Source: Nonlabens antarcticus
Lineage (GTDB): Bacteria; Bacteroidota; Bacteroidia; Flavobacteriales; Flavobacteriaceae
Assembly: GCF_015356755.1 (NCBI RefSeq)
Contig: NZ_JADFCO010000066.1
Location: 558,001 to 622,000 of the forward strand
Direction of reading: 5' to 3'
DNA: 64,000 nt
Shown in pieces: positions 1 through 7,389 of the stretch. Positions within the stretch are counted from its first letter, which is position 1; each line of letters begins with the position of its first letter. A program made the position numbers and the translations under genes. Below the pieces are notes generated by a model, which saw only the letters and a list, made by a program, of their open reading frames with translations, did not search any database and had not been told where the DNA came from.

Positions 1-638
1 TACCATCTGCGCAAAAGATTAGGATAACAGAAAACGATGAGTTTTCCAGAGAGGACCTCAAATATCCCATCATCGTAAAACCTAACAATGCAGACAATTC
101 TGACGGAGTTTCATTAGTACGAAATGAAATAGAATTAGAAAAGGCACTTGAAAAAGCGGCAGAATTTGATATTGAAATCCTGATTGAAAACTTCATTCCT
201 GGACGAGAACTGCGTGGTGCAATAGTAGAACTAGAGAGAGCTTTTACCATACTTCCGTTCATTGAATATGGAGTACACAAAGATCAGCCTATCAGAAACC
301 CAGAGGATAAATTAAAATTTGACGGCGAGGGAAAATTATTGGACCAATCTGATAAGGAAAATATTCCAGCTGTTTGTCCGGCGCAAATCAATGAGGAGCT
401 TAAGGCTAAATTGTCTAAACTGATGATAACCTGTCACAAAGCGCTGGGCTGTCGTGATTTTTCTATGTACGACTTTAGAGTCCATGAGGAAACTGGAGAA
501 CCTTACTTGCTAGAGGCAGGATTATTCTGGTCATTTAGTGAAAAGAGTATGATTTCAAATATGCTCGCTACAGATGGGAAGGATCTTTTACAAATAACAG
601 AACAATTATGGAAGCAGGCCGTTTTGCGAGGTGAATAA
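1..638 (+). CDS. ATP-grasp ligase, D-alanine--D-alanine ligase-like (C-terminal part)
   Basis: The reading frame is open from the left edge of the window (first full codon at base 3) and stops at 638, so the N-terminus lies outside. About 211 residues are visible. The segment PIIVKPNNADNSDGVS is the lysine-containing ATP-grasp strand and nucleotide loop. ENFIPGRELRGAIVE matches the second ATP-binding strand of the D-Ala-D-Ala ligase fold. DFRVHEETGEPYLLEAG near the end corresponds to the metal-binding strand, where true D-Ala ligases have an E-x-N pattern; here the second position reads EAG, so the Asn ligand is not obvious. It is probably a dipeptide or peptide ligase of this superfamily rather than the housekeeping Ddl. 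An internal TTG at 339 is not a start because homology continues upstream of it. Confidence 0.75.
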   Translation, partial: PSAQKIRITENDEFSREDLKYPIIVKPNNADNSDGVSLVRNEIELEKALEKAAEFDIEILIENFIPGRELRGAIVELERAFTILPFIEYGVHKDQPIRNPEDKLKFDGEGKLLDQSDKENIPAVCPAQINEELKAKLSKLMITCHKALGCRDFSMYDFRVHEETGEPYLLEAGLFWSFSEKSMISNMLATDGKDLLQITEQLWKQAVLRGE

Positions 639-710
639 GTAATCCAGCTTAAACATTCTTAAATATAACACAGTACTTTAAGCAAAATTAATTGTGTCTA
701 ATTCTACACT

Positions 711-1000
711 ATGAACAACTCTACGAACCGTCGTAGAGAAATGAGTGAGGAACAGAATTTATCTCATAGGGAGTTAGCAGCACAATTGCACAAGTACCAA
801 GCGCTATAATTAAACGAGCGTGGGGATCGACGCACCAAACGGGAGCAGGGTTACGCTTTCGCGAAAGCGTTAGATCAACAGCCTAAAGAATTTTGAAACT
901 ATAGCTCGTAGATTAGATCTATGATTTACACAAAGAAGATGATAATCCCGAGCTGATCTGGAACGTCGCCGAAGAGTAAATTAATTATAAGAAAAAGTAA
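711..1000 (+). pseudogene. Decayed XRE-type helix-turn-helix regulator (R-M control-like)
   Basis: Starting at ATG 711 the frame reads RREMSEEQNLSHRELAAQLH, a helix-turn-helix first half, then hits TAA at 807. The same frame continues directly as ERGDRRTKREQ, GYAFAKALDQQPKEF, and after a further stop and a frame change DLHKEDDNPELIWNVAEE, ending near 1000. This order (HTH, then ERG-RRAKREQ, then a short tail) is that of the small HTH proteins often encoded beside restriction-modification genes in Bacteroidota. At least two stops and one frameshift make it non-functional. A copy of the genome-wide palindrome (853-870) lies in it in the AFAKA reading frame, so the palindrome was there while the gene was still coding or arrived without changing frame. 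Confidence 0.8.
853..870. repeat. Genome palindrome copy 1 (18 bp, in HTH pseudogene)
   Basis: ACGCTTTCGCGAAAGCGT, a perfect palindrome sharing the 16-bp CGCTTTCGCGAAAGCG core with the other copies. It reads Y-A-F-A-K-A-L in the pseudogene frame. Confidence 0.9.
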
Positions 1001-1134
1001 TGCGGCTAGCTATTGAAGTTATTTTTGGTAAGTAATTGATCAATCTTGGAAATAAATAGTGATCACATTAAAAAAAGCCTGGAATCATCACAAAGAAAGC
1101 TCAAAGTAATATTATAATCCATAGAGCTAACCAC

Positions 1135-1394
1135 AACAATAAAGAACAACTAGCTGTAAAAAGTTAGGAGTCTGCAAACCAAATGCATTCTAGGATTGAG
1201 GCTTATGATTACAAGGTTTATATCCTCGGTTTTATTTTCTATAAAGCCTCTAAGAAAAACAACTGCCCATTACACACAAGCAATATTTTACGGAAGAAGC
1301 TATTCCAAAACATAATGAGAGCGATACGGATTTTATAAATTTTATAAAGAAGAGCGCCAGTTACTTTATCTCTTATTATGATAAATGCATTTAA
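1135..1394 (+). pseudogene. Decayed HsdM (type I restriction-modification methyltransferase) N-terminal fragment
   Basis: Frame from about 1135 reads NNKEQLAVKS, stop (TAG at 1165), then ESANQMHSRIEAYDYKVYI and LGFIFYK. This is the HsdM N-terminus (LWESANxMRxxIEAxxYKxYILGFIFYKFLSEK in intact proteins); the TAG sits where tryptophan TGG would be. A second frame from 1254 to the TAA at 1394 continues with QYFTEEAIPKHNESDTDFIN and a segment ending ASYFISYYDK, the next stretch of HsdM. So there is at least one nonsense change and one frameshift, and the catalytic methyltransferase domain is absent. Nothing recognisable is seen from 1395 to about 1486. Together with the HTH remnant upstream this is the relic of a type I R-M locus. 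The assignment is from recognised motif order, not from an alignment. Confidence 0.75.
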
Positions 1395-1486
1395 TTAGAG
1401 AGTGATAATCAACTTTGGAGATTGGTTTAATTTCCGTTACACAACAATTATCGGAACGATTAATCAATAATCTATGATTATTAACG

Positions 1487-1521
1487 CTTTAAATTCCCTT
1501 TAGAATTTCAAGCTAACTTTA
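1487..1521 (+). promoter_or_regulatory. PmrA-box-like tandem repeats and -7 element before the response regulator
   Basis: Two 11-bp units in tandem, CTTTAAATTCC (1487) and CTTTAGAATTT (1498), are followed after 5 bp by TAACTTTA (1514-1521), a 5-of-6 match to the Bacteroidota -7 element TAnnTTTG. The regulator ATG is at 1541. The same arrangement is seen at six other promoters to 12.3 kb, so this copy suggests the two-component system regulates itself. Confidence 0.7.
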
Positions 1522-1540
1522 AGGCCTTAATGGAAAGTAA

Positions 1541-2215
1541 ATGAAATATTTAATTGCAGAGGATGAAGTTGTCCTACAACAGTCAATCGCCACTTATCTC
1601 AGTCAGGACGCAAATATTTGTGAAACCGCGTCAGATTATAATGAAGCTGCGGAAAAACTAGAGATGTATGAGTATGACATTGTAATACTGGACATTAACC
1701 TGGTTACTGGCAATGGTCTTGAACTTCTCAAGAAACTCAAAAAGCAGCATAAAAAATGCGGTGTCATTATAATTTCGGCAAATAGTTCATTGGACAACAA
1801 ACTAGAAGGCCTTGATTTAGGGGCTGATGATTACATTACAAAACCTTTCCATCTAGCAGAACTTAATTCCAGAATCAAAGCCGTGTTGAGACGTGGACAA
1901 TTTGGTGGTAATGACTCCATCACTTTTCAAGAAATACGCCTAGACACGCTGGCTCGTAGTGCTTATGTTAATGAGAAACCTATAACGCTTACGAGAAAGG
2001 AATATGATTTATTATTATTTTTTATAACAAATCAAGGACGTGTACTTTCCAAGGCTATTATTGCAGAACATCTGTGGGGAGATAACAGCGATCTATTGGA
2101 TAATTTTGATTTTATTTATGTTCATATCAATAACCTAAGAAAAAAACTTACTATTGAAGGGGCAAAATATATACAGACCGCCTATGGCAGCGGCTATAAA
2201 TTCATAGCAGATTAA
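1541..2215 (+). CDS. OmpR/PhoB-family response regulator
   Basis: This 224-residue protein has an N-terminal receiver domain (about 1-115) and a C-terminal winged-helix DNA-binding domain (about 125-222). Visible receiver residues are the acidic pair E7/D8, the phospho-acceptor D51 in VILDINL, S79 in the IIISA strand and K101 in ITKPF. The C-terminus has the OmpR-type TRKEYDLLLFF and GSGYKF signatures. It binds DNA as a dimer on tandem repeats if it behaves like its family. The gene overlaps the following kinase frame at ATTAA, so the pair is translationally coupled. Tandem CTTTAGA repeats lie upstream of it and of most envelope genes to 13 kb; I infer that this is the protein that binds them. 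It is closest in concept to PmrA/ColR/BasR regulators. Confidence 0.93.
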   Translation: MKYLIAEDEVVLQQSIATYLSQDANICETASDYNEAAEKLEMYEYDIVILDINLVTGNGLELLKKLKKQHKKCGVIIISANSSLDNKLEGLDLGADDYITKPFHLAELNSRIKAVLRRGQFGGNDSITFQEIRLDTLARSAYVNEKPITLTRKEYDLLLFFITNQGRVLSKAIIAEHLWGDNSDLLDNFDFIYVHINNLRKKLTIEGAKYIQTAYGSGYKFIAD

Positions 2216-3488
2216 AACTTCTACTACTAAAACACCACTTTTAAGAAAAGCATCCAAGACTTTTCTTATTACCAGTATCATTATTATGGTAATTTCTGGC
2301 GTCGTTTTGTACTCTTACACCAGATGGCTTCTAAATAATGAAATTGAAGAAGAACTTTATTCCAATAAGGACCGTGTAGAACATCTACTGGAAACCAGTC
2401 CAGAGATCATCGGAGTAGCACCAATTATGATGGCCGAAAAAGCAGCGGCTACGGAAGCTAATATACTTATCGACACCTTGATTTACGACCCGCTGCAGGA
2501 TGAAGTTGAGTTGTTCAGGCAACTTTCAGGAACAAAAATCATCAATGGTCAAAATTATAAAATAACTGTTCGTGCCATGGTTATAGAAGCAGATGCCATT
2601 CTATACGGCATTGTATTTACTTTTATGACCATCATTTTTTTAGGGTTCATATTTCTTTATTTTTTCAACGAAAAACGAAATCAGAAATTGTGGAAACCCT
2701 TTTTTGTCAACTTGGGCAGGGTCAAGTTATTCTCTATCAAGTCTGACAAAACTTTGAAACTCATGCAGTCCGATATATTGGAATTTCATGAACTTAATCA
2801 AGAAATGGAGTCATTGACTAATAAAATACAGGTGGATTACCGCAACCTCAAACAATTTACGGAGGATGTTTCCCACGAGATGCAGACGCCGCTCGCCATC
2901 ATGCAAGCAAAGATTGAGACCGTAATTAATGAATCAGACATCAATGAGAATCAGTTTGAAAGATTCTCGTCGTTGCAGGAAGATATCCAGCGATTAAAAC
3001 AGCTCAATAAAAAACTGATATTACTGGCTAAGATTGATAATGATCAATTTACAGCCACAGAAGTAATATCCATCAATTCCATCTTAAAACAGTCTATTGA
3101 AAACTTTGAAGAACTTTCAGACGTATGTCTAGAAATGACCGAAAATGCAGTTTTTAATGTAAGAATGGACCGCACTCTTGCCATGGTATTGTGTAATAAC
3201 CTGCTTTCAAATGCTATAAAGCACACTATCGGTTTACAACCAGTCGAGATAATCATCAATAAAAATTCCATCCAGATAATCAATAACGGGACAACTGGTT
3301 TGGACAGGCCAGAGCAACTATTCAATCGCTTTTATAAAGAAAGTAAAAAACCAGATTCAACAGGGCTTGGATTGTCAATAGTGAAGAAGGTTTGTGATTA
3401 TTACAATTTCAATCCTTCATATCTTTTTCGCGAAAGCGAGCAGCAACATGTTTTCCAGGTAGATTTTAATTTGAAAGCTAATGTCTAA
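2211..3488 (+). CDS. Sensor histidine kinase paired with the upstream regulator; probable ATT start
   Basis: The kinase core is clear: H-box TEDVSHEMQTPLAIM (His about 222 counting from the ATT), N-box NNLLSNAIKHT and G-box STGLGLSIVKKV. Two membrane segments flank a periplasmic loop of roughly 80 residues; the second is the stretch ending FIFLYFF. The first in-frame ATG (2286) would cut through the first membrane helix, whose natural beginning, TPLLRKASKTFLITSIII, is encoded upstream. The only possible initiator after the in-frame TAG at 2205 is ATT at 2211, overlapping the regulator's stop codon as ATTAA. The loop begins NNEIEEEL, which contains ExxE, the pattern used by PmrB to sense ferric iron; whether it does so here is unknown. 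No clear HAMP domain was recognised. Confidence 0.88.
   Translation: MKTSTTKTPLLRKASKTFLITSIIIMVISGVVLYSYTRWLLNNEIEEELYSNKDRVEHLLETSPEIIGVAPIMMAEKAAATEANILIDTLIYDPLQDEVELFRQLSGTKIINGQNYKITVRAMVIEADAILYGIVFTFMTIIFLGFIFLYFFNEKRNQKLWKPFFVNLGRVKLFSIKSDKTLKLMQSDILEFHELNQEMESLTNKIQVDYRNLKQFTEDVSHEMQTPLAIMQAKIETVINESDINENQFERFSSLQEDIQRLKQLNKKLILLAKIDNDQFTATEVISINSILKQSIENFEELSDVCLEMTENAVFNVRMDRTLAMVLCNNLLSNAIKHTIGLQPVEIIINKNSIQIINNGTTGLDRPEQLFNRFYKESKKPDSTGLGLSIVKKVCDYYNFNPSYLFRESEQQHVFQVDFNLKANV
3426..3440. repeat. Genome palindrome copy 2 (degenerate left arm, in kinase gene)
   Basis: TTTCGCGAAAGCGAG; the right half matches the consensus while the left arm is TTTTT instead of CGCTTT. It encodes F-R-E-S-E near the kinase C-terminus, the third reading frame of the palindrome. 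Confidence 0.7.
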
Positions 3489-3817
3489 CTCTTTTTTTTC
3501 CGGTTTTCCTTGAGAAATGGCTCGTAGGTTAATGCGCTCACGCCATCAATAATTCAGTTTGAATCAATAACGAACTACTTAAATTTATTTATATTGGTTT
3601 TCACCAATCAAGTTGAATGGAAAAGGCATTGTCTGCCAATTTTAACTACTGTATTTAAAAAGGTTGGATTTGTAATCCTAATGCCGGGAATATTTTTCAG
3701 TTGTCTAACGGCGCGATTTGATCAATTAAACAAAACTGATTCTATAAAAGAATTATCTACCTACAATACCGCAAGGGAAATTCAGTTCGCTTTCGCGAAA
3801 GCGAAATTATACCCAAA
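3489..3817. other. Intergenic stretch between kinase and PAP2 gene
   Basis: It lies between two convergent genes and holds palindrome copy 3 (3786-3805). A plus-strand open frame from 3594 runs across it and into the antisense of the PAP2 gene; I see no family signature and do not call it. No clear terminator hairpin was seen. Confidence 0.5.
3786..3805. repeat. Genome palindrome copy 3 (perfect 20 bp, intergenic)
   Basis: TTCGCTTTCGCGAAAGCGAA, perfect inverted repeat, just beyond the 3' end of the PAP2 gene in a convergent intergenic region. There is no T-tract, so it is not a typical terminator. Confidence 0.95.
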
Positions 3818-4546
3818 CTATGTGTTAGGATCTTCTCGGAACACCCTCAAGAGATTAAGCATCAAAATACATAGAACGACCCAAACAAAACCAGCTATAA
3901 ACCCAGCGGCAATATCTGATGGAAAGTGAACGCCCAAATATATACGGCTAATTCCAATGCTGATAATGAGTATGGAAAGAATAATAATTATTCCAGTTTT
4001 GATAAATAAATTCAATTTAAACGTGGAAATCAAATAGATTAAAAAACCGTAAAACGCCATAGCTGTCATTGCGTGCCCGCTGGGATAACTTAAAGTTTCA
4101 ACAGCAACTAAGTGTTCTATGCTGGGTCTCGCTCTATTGATTACTTTTTTAAGAAGTAGGTTTGAACATAGCGTCAGCAATAATACTAATGCCAATTGAA
4201 CCACATATTTCCAGTTCTTGAACACCAGATAGAAAATTACAGTGCAACTTATGAATACAACAAGATACCCCAAAGCATCGCCTATGTTAGTGACGGTTAC
4301 AAAATAGGTGTCTAATGCTGGAGTCCTGTAACTTGCTACATAATTTGTGATATTTCTATCCAACCTAGCCAGAAGATCTGACTTAAGATTTTCAGTCAAC
4401 TCTATGAAGAGTTTTGTGGCACCTGCCACGATTAAGAATGCTACAGCAGACGTAATTAGATAAGGTAGCTTGTTGTCGTATTTACTGTACTTCCTAGATA
4501 AAAAATGAATACATTTTTTGATGATGGATTTTAGTTCATTCTTCAT
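3818..4546 (-). CDS. PAP2-family membrane phosphatase
   Basis: This is a 242-residue integral membrane protein with about six hydrophobic segments. The three PAP2 motifs are in order: KKVINRARPS (motif 1, KxxxxxxRP), SYPSGHAMTAM (motif 2, PSGH) and SRIYLGVHFPSDIAAG (motif 3, SRxxxxxHxxxD). Enzymes of this family remove phosphate from lipid phosphates such as undecaprenyl pyrophosphate, phosphatidic acid or lipid A; the substrate cannot be read from sequence. Its promoter region (4576-4610, read on the minus strand) has the same tandem CTTTAGA-type repeats as the response regulator, which favours an envelope-remodelling role such as lipid A 1- or 4'-dephosphorylation. Confidence 0.92.
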   Translation of the reverse strand: MKNELKSIIKKCIHFLSRKYSKYDNKLPYLITSAVAFLIVAGATKLFIELTENLKSDLLARLDRNITNYVASYRTPALDTYFVTVTNIGDALGYLVVFISCTVIFYLVFKNWKYVVQLALVLLLTLCSNLLLKKVINRARPSIEHLVAVETLSYPSGHAMTAMAFYGFLIYLISTFKLNLFIKTGIIIILSILIISIGISRIYLGVHFPSDIAAGFIAGFVWVVLCILMLNLLRVFREDPNT

Positions 4547-4575
4547 AATGCCAAAAGTAAAATTTTATTTATGGG

Positions 4576-4610
4576 GAAAGATCTGGCAAAATTCTAAAGA
4601 GAATTTAAAT
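4576..4610 (-). promoter_or_regulatory. PmrA-box-like tandem repeats before the PAP2 gene
   Basis: Read on the minus strand, ATTTAAATTCT (4610-4600) is followed directly by CTTTAGAATTT (4599-4589), then 5 bp, then GATCTTTC (4583-4576), a 4-of-6 match to TAnnTTTG. The PAP2 start codon is at 4546. Confidence 0.6.
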
Positions 4611-4696
4611 AGGATTTGGAATTAGATATATAATCAGCCCAATCCAAGGAGTCTCTGTCTTCCTAATGTTTATTTCCAGTTTAATTTTTTCTTTAG

Positions 4697-4864
4697 ATGA
4701 CAATTATAGATTTATTAAAGAAAAACAATACTATCAAACAAGGGCTTTTAAACAACCACTACTTTTTGGGAAAATATGGTTTATTTGAATTGACCGTTAA
4801 AAATTGGTACGGATACCTAAATAAAAAGCCCATAAATGAAAGGATCATCTCTGTGGCTACTTGA
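4697..4864 (+). CDS. Possible small protein, 55 residues, unrecognised
   Basis: An ATG-started frame MTIIDLLKKNNTIKQGLL... encodes 55 residues with mixed charged and aromatic content (NWYGYLNKKPINERI) and ends at TGA 4864. It lies in an otherwise empty 426-bp region between divergent genes. The composition looks protein-like, but I do not recognise a family; it could be a relic of a longer gene. There is no strong ribosome binding site, which is normal for this phylum. Confidence 0.3.
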   Translation: MTIIDLLKKNNTIKQGLLNNHYFLGKYGLFELTVKNWYGYLNKKPINERIISVAT

Positions 4865-4911
4865 AGTATGTGACCCACTCTATAGCAGGCATAACTTAAC
4901 AGGCATTAAAA

Positions 4912-4946
4912 CTTAAAGATTTCCTTAGAATCGGAAGGTAAATTTA
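4912..4946 (+). promoter_or_regulatory. Weak PmrA-box-like repeats before the COG4705-like gene
   Basis: CTTAAAGATTT (4912) and CCTTAGAATCG (4923) form an imperfect 11-bp tandem, followed after 5 bp by TAAATTTA (4939-4946), a 5-of-6 match to TAnnTTTG. The ATG is at 4973. It is the weakest copy by sequence, but the spacing is the same. Confidence 0.45.
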
Positions 4947-4972
4947 TTCTTTAAATAATAAAGATCCTCAAA

Positions 4973-5734
4973 ATGAAAACTATCACAGTAAGCAAAGTCG
5001 CTCAAATCACGATTCTTTTTTGGATCATGAAAATTATTGCAACAACCTTGGGAGAAACTCTTGGAGATTTTATAGCCCAGACCTTAGGGTTAGGATATAC
5101 CTTAGGGATTCTTATTACCCTTGCTTTTTTCATTATTGTTTTGCTTGTTCAGTTGTATGCAAAAAAATATGTACCGCTATATTTCTGGCTGGTTATAATT
5201 GCGACAACTACATTGGGGACTGAAATATCTGACTTTATGGATAGAAGTCTCGGATTGGGATATACGTATGGAAGCATAATTTTAGCAATCTGTTTACTTG
5301 CAACTCTTGCGATGTGGTATCGAAAGTATAAAAACCTTCAAGTGCAGCCAATCGTTGAAAAAAATAAAGAGCTACTTTTCTGGACAGCCGTTTTGTTCTC
5401 AAATAGTCTGGGAACAGCTTTTGGAGATTACTTAAGCGACGTTATTGGACTAAGTTACTTGATTGGAGCACTCATAACAGCTTCTATTATTACGGTAGTT
5501 ATCCTTCTACATTATTTGACCAGGATTAATGAGATCGCGCTGTTCTGGATTGCCTTTGTATTTACCAGACCTTTTGGTGCAACCTTTGGCGATTTTCTCA
5601 CAAAACCTATTAGTAATGGAGGTCTCGATTTAGGAACGTTACCGGCTTCCATTATTTCGCTTTCTATTATTGCCATACTTATTTACCTAGCACACAAACG
5701 ACAGGAGAGAAAGAACATTCATCCAGTACTTTAG
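4973..5734 (+). CDS. COG4705-like integral membrane protein with four internal repeats
   Basis: This 253-residue, almost entirely hydrophobic protein has about eight membrane segments. A unit of roughly 60 residues is repeated four times, each with a T/S-LG-x(3)-GD/SD-F/Y motif: TTLGETLGDFIAQTLGLGYT, TTLGTEISDFMDRSLGLGYT, NSLGTAFGDYLSDVIGLSYL and RPFGATFGDFLTKPISNGG. Each unit gives two helices with a conserved Gly-Asp between them, as expected for a channel or transporter built by duplication. Homologues are uncharacterised, often named membrane-anchored protein. It lies between a PAP2 gene and a PepSY-like gene in the putative regulon. Function is not known. Confidence 0.8.
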   Translation: MKTITVSKVAQITILFWIMKIIATTLGETLGDFIAQTLGLGYTLGILITLAFFIIVLLVQLYAKKYVPLYFWLVIIATTTLGTEISDFMDRSLGLGYTYGSIILAICLLATLAMWYRKYKNLQVQPIVEKNKELLFWTAVLFSNSLGTAFGDYLSDVIGLSYLIGALITASIITVVILLHYLTRINEIALFWIAFVFTRPFGATFGDFLTKPISNGGLDLGTLPASIISLSIIAILIYLAHKRQERKNIHPVL

Positions 5735-5774
5735 ATTTCCTTAAAACCGTCTTTAGATTCCCATTTTACATTAG
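5729..5774 (+). promoter_or_regulatory. PmrA-box-like triple repeat before the PepSY-like gene
   Basis: Three contiguous 11-bp units, CTTTAGATTTC (5729), CTTAAAACCGT (5740) and CTTTAGATTCC (5751), end exactly 5 bp before TACATTAG (5767-5774), a 5-of-6 match to TAnnTTTG. The first unit overlaps the stop codon of the preceding gene. ATG is at 5801. Confidence 0.75.
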
Positions 5775-5800
5775 TAGTATAATTTTAAAACTATTAAAAA

Positions 5801-6262
5801 ATGAAAAAGGTAATCATTGGAATCGCATTGGTATTTACCGCCATAGTTGAAATCGCATGTGCGACACCAAACAAAGACAAAGTTCCACAGGTAGTTAAAG
5901 AGACATTTATGAAAAAATTCCCAACAGCAAAAAAAGTGGATTGGGAAAAGGAATCAGAAACCGAATGGGAAGCAGAATTCAAAATGAATAAAATGGAATA
6001 TTCCGCTAACTTTTTAGAGGATGGAACTTGGAAAGAGACAGAACATGAAATCGATATTTCTGAGGTTCCACAAGTAGTAATGGCATCCTTAAATTTTAAT
6101 TTTTCTGGTTATGAAATTGAAGAGGCAGAAATTTCTGAGACATCCTCTGGATCCGTTTACGAATTTGAAATGGAAAAAGGAGAAAGCGAGTTAGAAGTTG
6201 CTATTGACGATAACGGTAAGGTAGTTAGGAAAGAAAATTTAGAGGAAGAAGATGAGGATTAG
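5801..6262 (+). CDS. PepSY-like (BLIP-fold) periplasmic protein
   Basis: A 153-residue protein with an N-terminal signal peptide (KKVIIGIALVFTAIVEIACA). Two PepSY-like repeats follow: VPQVVKETFMKKFPTAKKVDW with WEAEFKMNKMEYSANFLEDGTW, and VPQVVMASLNFNFSGYEIEEAE with VYEFEMEKGESELEVAI. This is the beta-lactamase-inhibitor-like fold of PF11396, common in Bacteroidota. The C-terminus is strongly acidic (ENLEEEDED). Such proteins are often induced by envelope two-component systems, and the triple CTTTAGA box directly upstream fits that. It may act as a periplasmic accessory or sensor partner; this is inference only. Confidence 0.85.
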   Translation: MKKVIIGIALVFTAIVEIACATPNKDKVPQVVKETFMKKFPTAKKVDWEKESETEWEAEFKMNKMEYSANFLEDGTWKETEHEIDISEVPQVVMASLNFNFSGYEIEEAEISETSSGSVYEFEMEKGESELEVAIDDNGKVVRKENLEEEDED

Positions 6263-6290
6263 GTAAATAGTTAGTTTTTTAGATGATTAG

Positions 6291-7262
6291 TTAGGTTGGA
6301 ATGCTCAGAGCTTTTAAGGTTTGGGCATTTTTACTTAAAACCCAGGCAATTTGCTCCTGAACTCCTTCTTCAAGACCTACACTAGGTCTGTATTCGAGAA
6401 GTCGCTGGGCTTTATCTATCACAGCTTTTGTACGCAATTGATCGCCGCTACGTGCTGGTTTTTGATTGAGTTCAATTTTTGTATTCATAAGTTTCTCTAC
6501 GGTATTAATACCCTGCTGAGTTGTGTATTCTTTATCTGTTCCTAAATTTATGACTTGACCATCGCACACAGCCTCTTTTCCTATGATGCTGACAATACCA
6601 TCGATAATATCTTTAATGTGTGTAAAACTGCGCTTATGCGCTTGACTACCATCAAATAAAGGGAATGACTTACCATTGATAGCACAATCTATCAATTGAC
6701 TGAACATTTTATCAGGCCGTTCTCGAGATCCATAAACGGAGTATAACCTGAGAGAGCAAGCTGGAAATTTCCCCAGTCTAGAATGTGACATTATAATCTG
6801 CTCTGCAGCTAGTTTTGTGACTCCGTAGTTTGATATGGGTTTTGCCATTTGCTCCTCATCACAAAAAACGTCACTACCATAAATTGAAGAAGTGCCAATG
6901 TTGACAAAGAACTTCAACTTTAAAAACTGTCTGGCAAAATCGGCGAGGTTGTGTGTCGCTATAATGTTATTAGATAAGTAATCTTCAAAAGAAGACGTGC
7001 TGGCAATACCTGGTTGTGCAGCACAATGAAATATGAAATCGATATCTGTAGGCAACTTCATTTCCAAATGTTCGTTTCTCAAATCGCACTCCATAATATG
7101 AATTCCCATTCCATTAAGAACTCGAGCATTTTCACGTTTCAAGCTAACATCATAATAGCTGGAAAAATTATCCAGACCAATCACTTCATGATTCATTTTA
7201 TGCAGTCTTTCAGCTAAATGAGATCCAATGAATCCAGCGATTCCAGTTACCAGTATTTTCAT
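6291..7262 (-). CDS. NAD-dependent nucleotide-sugar epimerase/dehydratase (extended SDR)
   Basis: This 323-residue protein begins with the Rossmann motif TGIAGFIGSHLAERL (GxxGxxG). The catalytic triad region has SSIYG (Ser/Thr) and YGVTKLAAE (YxxxK). A sugar-nucleotide binding segment follows (LRLYSVYG, RPDKMFSQLI). The length and motifs are those of UDP-glucuronate or UDP-glucose 4-epimerases, with the closest feel to UDP-glucuronate epimerases of capsule and lipid A pathways. It is divergent from the GT2 / LAB_N / GT39 operon, so it probably supplies their sugar nucleotide. The shared intergenic region has CTTTAAATTTT and CTTAAGAATCA in tandem on the minus strand as well as boxes on the plus strand. 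Confidence 0.9.
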   Translation of the reverse strand: MKILVTGIAGFIGSHLAERLHKMNHEVIGLDNFSSYYDVSLKRENARVLNGMGIHIMECDLRNEHLEMKLPTDIDFIFHCAAQPGIASTSSFEDYLSNNIIATHNLADFARQFLKLKFFVNIGTSSIYGSDVFCDEEQMAKPISNYGVTKLAAEQIIMSHSRLGKFPACSLRLYSVYGSRERPDKMFSQLIDCAINGKSFPLFDGSQAHKRSFTHIKDIIDGIVSIIGKEAVCDGQVINLGTDKEYTTQQGINTVEKLMNTKIELNQKPARSGDQLRTKAVIDKAQRLLEYRPSVGLEEGVQEQIAWVLSKNAQTLKALSIPT

Positions 7263-7339
7263 TTGCTATTATATGGGTTCTACATTTAGGGAAGTAATTA
7301 GTGGAAGTTTCCCTTTGTGTTTGACCGCATATTACATGA

Positions 7340-7361
7340 TGATTCTTAAGAAAATTTAAAG
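7340..7361 (-). promoter_or_regulatory. Possible PmrA-box-like repeat pair for the epimerase gene
   Basis: On the minus strand CTTTAAATTTT (7361-7351) is followed directly by CTTAAGAATCA (7350-7340), an 11-bp tandem like the other boxes. The -7 match 5 bp further on (TAATATGC) is poor, so this copy is uncertain. Confidence 0.4.
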
Positions 7362-7389
7362 TTTCAGTTTTTAGCTAATTTATAGGTAA

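Noticed and set aside
3594-3929. A 111-codon plus-strand frame containing the palindrome
   Set aside because: It runs into the antisense of the PAP2 gene, has no family signature, and its part over PAP2 is the complement of conserved motifs.
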